From: an uncultured Prevotella sp. | GTDB taxonomy: Bacteria; Bacteroidota; Bacteroidia; Bacteroidales; Bacteroidaceae | Reading direction: 5' to 3' | Length of the DNA: 44,729 nt | Assembly (NCBI GenBank): GCA_900315525.1 | Contig: OMZO01000028.1 | Span: 1-44,729, forward strand | Shown here: positions 41,928 through 44,729 of the stretch, in pieces | Position numbering within the stretch: position 1 is the first letter of the stretch | How the letters are laid out: every line of letters begins with the position of its first letter | Made by a program: the position numbers and the translations under genes | The notes under the pieces: model-generated | Told to the model about the DNA's origin: nothing | The model's database searches: none | What the model saw: the letters and a program-made list of their open reading frames with translations, nothing else

Positions 41928-43679
41928 ATGACAATAAGGTCGTTCCTTTTGGCAATCACCATGCTCCTGACATGCAGCATAGGGCGTGCGGCGGACAACT
42001 ATGACAAGGATTCCGTCTATCAGGCCTTGCGTACCTCCATGCACAATGCCTTCAACAATGGCGACAGTGCCCGTTTCTTTCCAGCTGTCAAGGCTTTGGA
42101 GAAATACTTGCATGAAAAGAACGACCTGCACGGCTACTATACTCAGAAATGCAACGAGATCGTGTTCCTGATGAACATGCAGCGCATCATCGAGGCCTAC
42201 AAGCTGGCACAGGCGCTTTCCAAGGAACTGCGCGAGAAGAAAGTCGATAAGGAGATGTACATGGCCGTCAATATGATGGGCCACATCAACCGATACTGCG
42301 GCAATAAGGAAGCAGCCAAGAAAAACTGGTTCCAAGTGCTTAAGATGATGGAAAAAGAAGGCTACTATTCCAGCATGCCGCCCATCTATATGAACATCGT
42401 CGATGTTGCCATCGACGACGATCCGCATGAAGCTGACAGCCTATTGGAACGCGCCAAGTCCATTGCCAGTAAATACAGTGAAGAGCGCGTGTTCGATATC
42501 GAGACGCGCCAGACGCTCAGCTATTTCTATCGCGGTGATATGCAGAAGTTCGAAAAAGGCTACAAGACCTACAAGAAAGGTGTAGAGCAAGGACTCTCTT
42601 CCGTTCACGGGCGCACAATGGAGGTTTACTATCAGGCGTTCTTAGGCAACACCGACGAGGCTGTGGCTCTAGCCCGCAGAGACATGGGCGACGAAGGTGG
42701 AGAGGCCATCCCGATGATCTATGAGCGCGCCGGCAGATGGCAGGAGGCTTACGAGGCCTACAAGAAAGAAACTGCCACCAGCGACTCTATCGACAATGTG
42801 GTGATCATGAACAGCATGCAAGGCATCAGTGACGAGTTGCGACTCTACGAAGTGGAGCGCAAGGCCAGCCAAAACAAACTAATCATGCTCACCATCGTCA
42901 TTGCCTTGTTGCTATTGCTGATAGGTACCCTCTTCTATATCGTACAGGCACGCCGCCGCCACTTCAAACAGTTGAAGATAGCCTATGAGCGCGCCCTGGA
43001 GGCTGACAAGGCCAAGACAGCCTTCATCCAGAACGTCACCCACGAGGTGCGCACACCGCTGAACATCATCAGCGGCTTCTCGCAGGTCATCTCCGACCCA
43101 GAGCTCGATGTCGGCCTTGCCGAGCGCAAGGAGATGGCCCTCACCATGCAAAAGAACACCCGTCTGGTCACCTCGCTCATCGACGAGATACTCATCCTCT
43201 CGCTGACAGAGAATTCCGAGAAGGTCAGAAAAGAAGACAAGGTAGAAATCAACGAACTGATGCGCGACTTCTTGCAAGAGAACGAGAGCATTACCAATGT
43301 GGATACCAAACTGCAGTTCAAGAGCAGTCTGCCCGAGGACTTCTCCATACAGACCAACGAGAACCTGCTGAAGAACATCATCAATGCCCTCATCGACAAT
43401 GCTGCCAAGAATACGGAGAAGGGGTTCATCACCTTGAAAGCCGACAAGACCGACGACCAGTACATCGAGCTCATCGTAGAGGATACCGGCTGCGGCATTC
43501 CCATCAATGAGGCTGAGCACATCTTCGAGCGCTTTGTCAAACTCGACTCCTTCAAGGAGGGTATCGGCCTCGGCCTGCCCATGTGCCGCACGCTCGCAGA
43601 GAAACTGGGCGGCAGCATCCGCCTCGACACATCATACCAGAGTGGCGCACGTTTCATCGTAACCTTACCAATAGAATAA
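41928..43679 (+). CDS. Sensor histidine kinase with periplasmic TPR-like domain
   Basis: A 583-residue membrane kinase. A signal peptide (1 to about 21) leads to a periplasmic helical-repeat region (about 25-310) of TPR type, then one membrane helix (about 318-339), a short coiled coil, and an intact kinase core: H-box H372 in VTHEVRTPLN, N-box N491 in IDNAAKNT, G1 VEDTGCGIP (517-525) and G2 GIGLGLP (545-551). No response regulator is encoded nearby, so it is an orphan kinase. The frame can be opened to 41826, but that stretch contains the promoter. A secreted metallo-beta-lactamase-fold gene follows after 7 bases, and the degenerate paralogue is divergent. Confidence 0.93.
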   Translation: MTIRSFLLAITMLLTCSIGRAADNYDKDSVYQALRTSMHNAFNNGDSARFFPAVKALEKYLHEKNDLHGYYTQKCNEIVFLMNMQRIIEAYKLAQALSKELREKKVDKEMYMAVNMMGHINRYCGNKEAAKKNWFQVLKMMEKEGYYSSMPPIYMNIVDVAIDDDPHEADSLLERAKSIASKYSEERVFDIETRQTLSYFYRGDMQKFEKGYKTYKKGVEQGLSSVHGRTMEVYYQAFLGNTDEAVALARRDMGDEGGEAIPMIYERAGRWQEAYEAYKKETATSDSIDNVVIMNSMQGISDELRLYEVERKASQNKLIMLTIVIALLLLLIGTLFYIVQARRRHFKQLKIAYERALEADKAKTAFIQNVTHEVRTPLNIISGFSQVISDPELDVGLAERKEMALTMQKNTRLVTSLIDEILILSLTENSEKVRKEDKVEINELMRDFLQENESITNVDTKLQFKSSLPEDFSIQTNENLLKNIINALIDNAAKNTEKGFITLKADKTDDQYIELIVEDTGCGIPINEAEHIFERFVKLDSFKEGIGLGLPMCRTLAEKLGGSIRLDTSYQSGARFIVTLPIE

Positions 43680-43686
43680 AATAAAA

Positions 43687-44421
43687 ATGAAAAAGAGATT
43701 GTTTACCATTACACTCAGCTGCCTATTGGCCGCAGGGTGCTTTGCCGCACAGAAGACTGATGAGTTTACAACCAAGAACGGCAAGAAAGTAAAGATTACG
43801 TGCATCAAGCACGCCAGTATGGAAATCAATTACAATGGCGTCGAGATTCAGGTTGACCCCGTTGGCATGTGGTTGAAGCCCGAGACTGACTATGCGACCT
43901 TCCCCAAGGCCAACATCATCCTCATTACCCACGAGCACAAGGACCACTTCGACCGCGAGGCTATCCACGCCCTGCGCACACCGGCTACTGCCATCTACGT
44001 GAATCAGGCCGTCTTCGGACATTTCAAGAACGGACTGGTGATGAAGAACGGCGACAAGGTGAAGTATGCCGACGACATCACCATCGAGGCCGTACCTGCC
44101 TACAACACGACGCCTGGACGTGAGCAGTTCCACCCCAAAGGTCGCGACAACGGCTATATCCTTACCCTCGACGGTCTGCGCATCTACATTGCCGGTGACA
44201 CAGAGGACATCCCCGAGATGGCCGACCTGAAAGATATCGACATCGCCTTCCTACCCTGCAACCAACCTTACACGATGACCGTCGATCAGGTGGTGAACGC
44301 AGCAAAGATCATCAAACCCAAGATCCTCTTCCCCTATCACTACAACGAGACGCCCGTGCACAAGATCTCGATGCAGCTCTTCAAGGAAGGCATCAAGGTC
44401 ATCATCCGCGACTATCAGTAA
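43687..44421 (+). CDS. Exported metallo-beta-lactamase-fold hydrolase (UlaG-like)
   Basis: A 244-residue exported protein. The N-terminus can be read as a lipoprotein signal (AAGC, C18) or as a signal peptidase I site near FAAQ. The metal-binding motif THEHKDH (H82, H84, D86, H87) is complete, with D171 in AGDTED and H218 in FPYHYNE as further ligands. The layout resembles the UlaG/RNase Z-like branch rather than true beta-lactamases, so antibiotic hydrolysis should not be assumed. The natural substrate is unknown. It lies 7 bases after the histidine kinase and is almost certainly co-transcribed with it; a strong terminator follows. Confidence 0.9.
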   Translation: MKKRLFTITLSCLLAAGCFAAQKTDEFTTKNGKKVKITCIKHASMEINYNGVEIQVDPVGMWLKPETDYATFPKANIILITHEHKDHFDREAIHALRTPATAIYVNQAVFGHFKNGLVMKNGDKVKYADDITIEAVPAYNTTPGREQFHPKGRDNGYILTLDGLRIYIAGDTEDIPEMADLKDIDIAFLPCNQPYTMTVDQVVNAAKIIKPKILFPYHYNETPVHKISMQLFKEGIKVIIRDYQ

Positions 44422-44452
44422 ATCACCGAACTCAACTCATACAGACAAAAAG

Positions 44453-44479
44453 AAGCGGGGGCTCAGAGCCCCCGCTTTT
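44453..44479 (+). terminator. Terminator between the MBL-fold gene and the LruC-like gene
   Basis: AAGCGGGGGC and GCCCCCGCTT form a perfect 10-bp stem, with one more T-A pair inside, followed by T-rich sequence. A-rich sequence to the left makes it likely to work in both directions. Confidence 0.9.
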
Positions 44480-44504
44480 CTATTCATTAGCCTTACAACA
44501 GAGC

Positions 44505-44729
44505 TTACTCCTTGTACCACTTGCTATCAGCATCACCACCAGCCTTAACCCAGTTCATATAGCCACTGAACAACTGGTCGATGCTCTTACTCTCATTCTC
44601 ACGCTCTAGGATACGAGCAATGTCGCTGACGGTAGCATTGTTCAGGTAGAAGGCGAATGGATAATTGCCCTCACGTACATAATAGATACCCTGAGCAGGA
44701 TCTGACAGGTCGTCGTCACTCTTGAAGAG
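44505..44729 (-). CDS. C-terminus of an LruC/DUF4842-like secreted protein (partial)
   Basis: The last 74 codons of a minus-strand gene whose start is beyond the window, ending in TAA at 44505-44507. The residues include FKSDDDLSDP, YYVREGNYPFAFYL, then MNWVKAGGDADSKWYKE. The order of an SDD stretch, a YPFA stretch and a final W-x6-W-Y ending resembles the end of LruC-domain (DUF4842) proteins, which are large secreted Bacteroidota proteins. Because only the tail is present, the family call is tentative. Confidence 0.6.
   Translation of the reverse strand, partial: LFKSDDDLSDPAQGIYYVREGNYPFAFYLNNATVSDIARILERENESKSIDQLFSGYMNWVKAGGDADSKWYKE

Noticed and set aside
43687-44421. Beta-lactamase or antibiotic resistance gene
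   Set aside because: The fold is shared by many hydrolases. The sequence layout is UlaG-like, and the genomic setting is a sensor-kinase operon.
1-44729. tRNA, rRNA, insertion sequences, prophage genes or a replication origin
   Set aside because: Intergenic regions are short and accounted for by promoters, terminators and small repeats. No transposase, integrase, phage gene or DnaA-box cluster was seen by eye; dnaG and recG alone do not mark an origin.

Overview
The window is chromosomal DNA from a member of the Bacteroidota, most likely the Prevotella/Segatella/Xylanibacter group. Most transcription units start at the Bacteroidota sigma-ABfr -7 element TAnnTTTG(C), in several cases with a TTTG about 18-21 bp upstream. 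Ribosome binding sites are weak, leaders are very short, signal peptides often end in ...AQ, and several families are typical of this phylum (DUF3822, DUF4230, DUF4738, DUF4890, LruC, CarboxypepD_reg-like proteins). I see no rRNA, tRNA, CRISPR array, insertion sequence or prophage, and no gene-free stretch over 300 bases. Family names come from recognising motifs by eye; no database search was run.

Layout. 1-2429 (minus): an ABC exporter operon, ATPase then two paralogous membrane subunits, the second cut by the window edge; an inverted-repeat operator sits just downstream of its promoter. 2591-6955: nadK (minus), then the overlapping plus operon DJ-1/PfpI - ispD - recG. 7105-11770: a secreted M23/LysM endopeptidase, a periplasmic thioredoxin-esterase fusion, a HerA-like ATPase (DUF853) and a small envelope protein. 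11877-14294: rmuC plus a phosphopantetheinyl transferase (minus), then a helix-hairpin-helix protein. 14397-20738: an SF1 helicase (minus); a 31-codon membrane microprotein, DUF3822 protein and rsmD (plus); dnaG and cardiolipin synthase (minus). 20833-25171: a double-domain CE12-like esterase, a DUF486 membrane protein and two secreted proteins of unknown function. 25349-29274: etfB, etfA, an acyl-CoA dehydrogenase gene with a broken 5' end, and a YraN protein. 29296-35194: a five-gene minus operon, CarboxypepD_reg-like protein - dacB - MscS channel - serB - mutY. 35299-39549: nadB, a DUF4738 lipoprotein, a His/Cys-rich Spy-like protein and two DUF4230 proteins. 39567-44729: an AGCS symporter, a degenerate histidine kinase divergent from an intact TPR histidine kinase that is followed by a secreted metallo-beta-lactamase-fold protein, and the C-terminus of an LruC-like protein.

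Most of the window is housekeeping: DNA repair and replication (recG, rmuC, mutY, dnaG, helicase), NAD supply (nadK, nadB), isoprenoids (ispD), serine synthesis (serB), and envelope and lipid upkeep (dacB, M23, cls, MscS). The parts most worth a second look are the pseudokinase/kinase/hydrolase locus at 40.9-44.4 kb, the thioredoxin-esterase fusion, the lesion in the acyl-CoA dehydrogenase gene, the membrane microprotein ahead of DUF3822, and the operator-like inverted repeats at the etf and ABC promoters.
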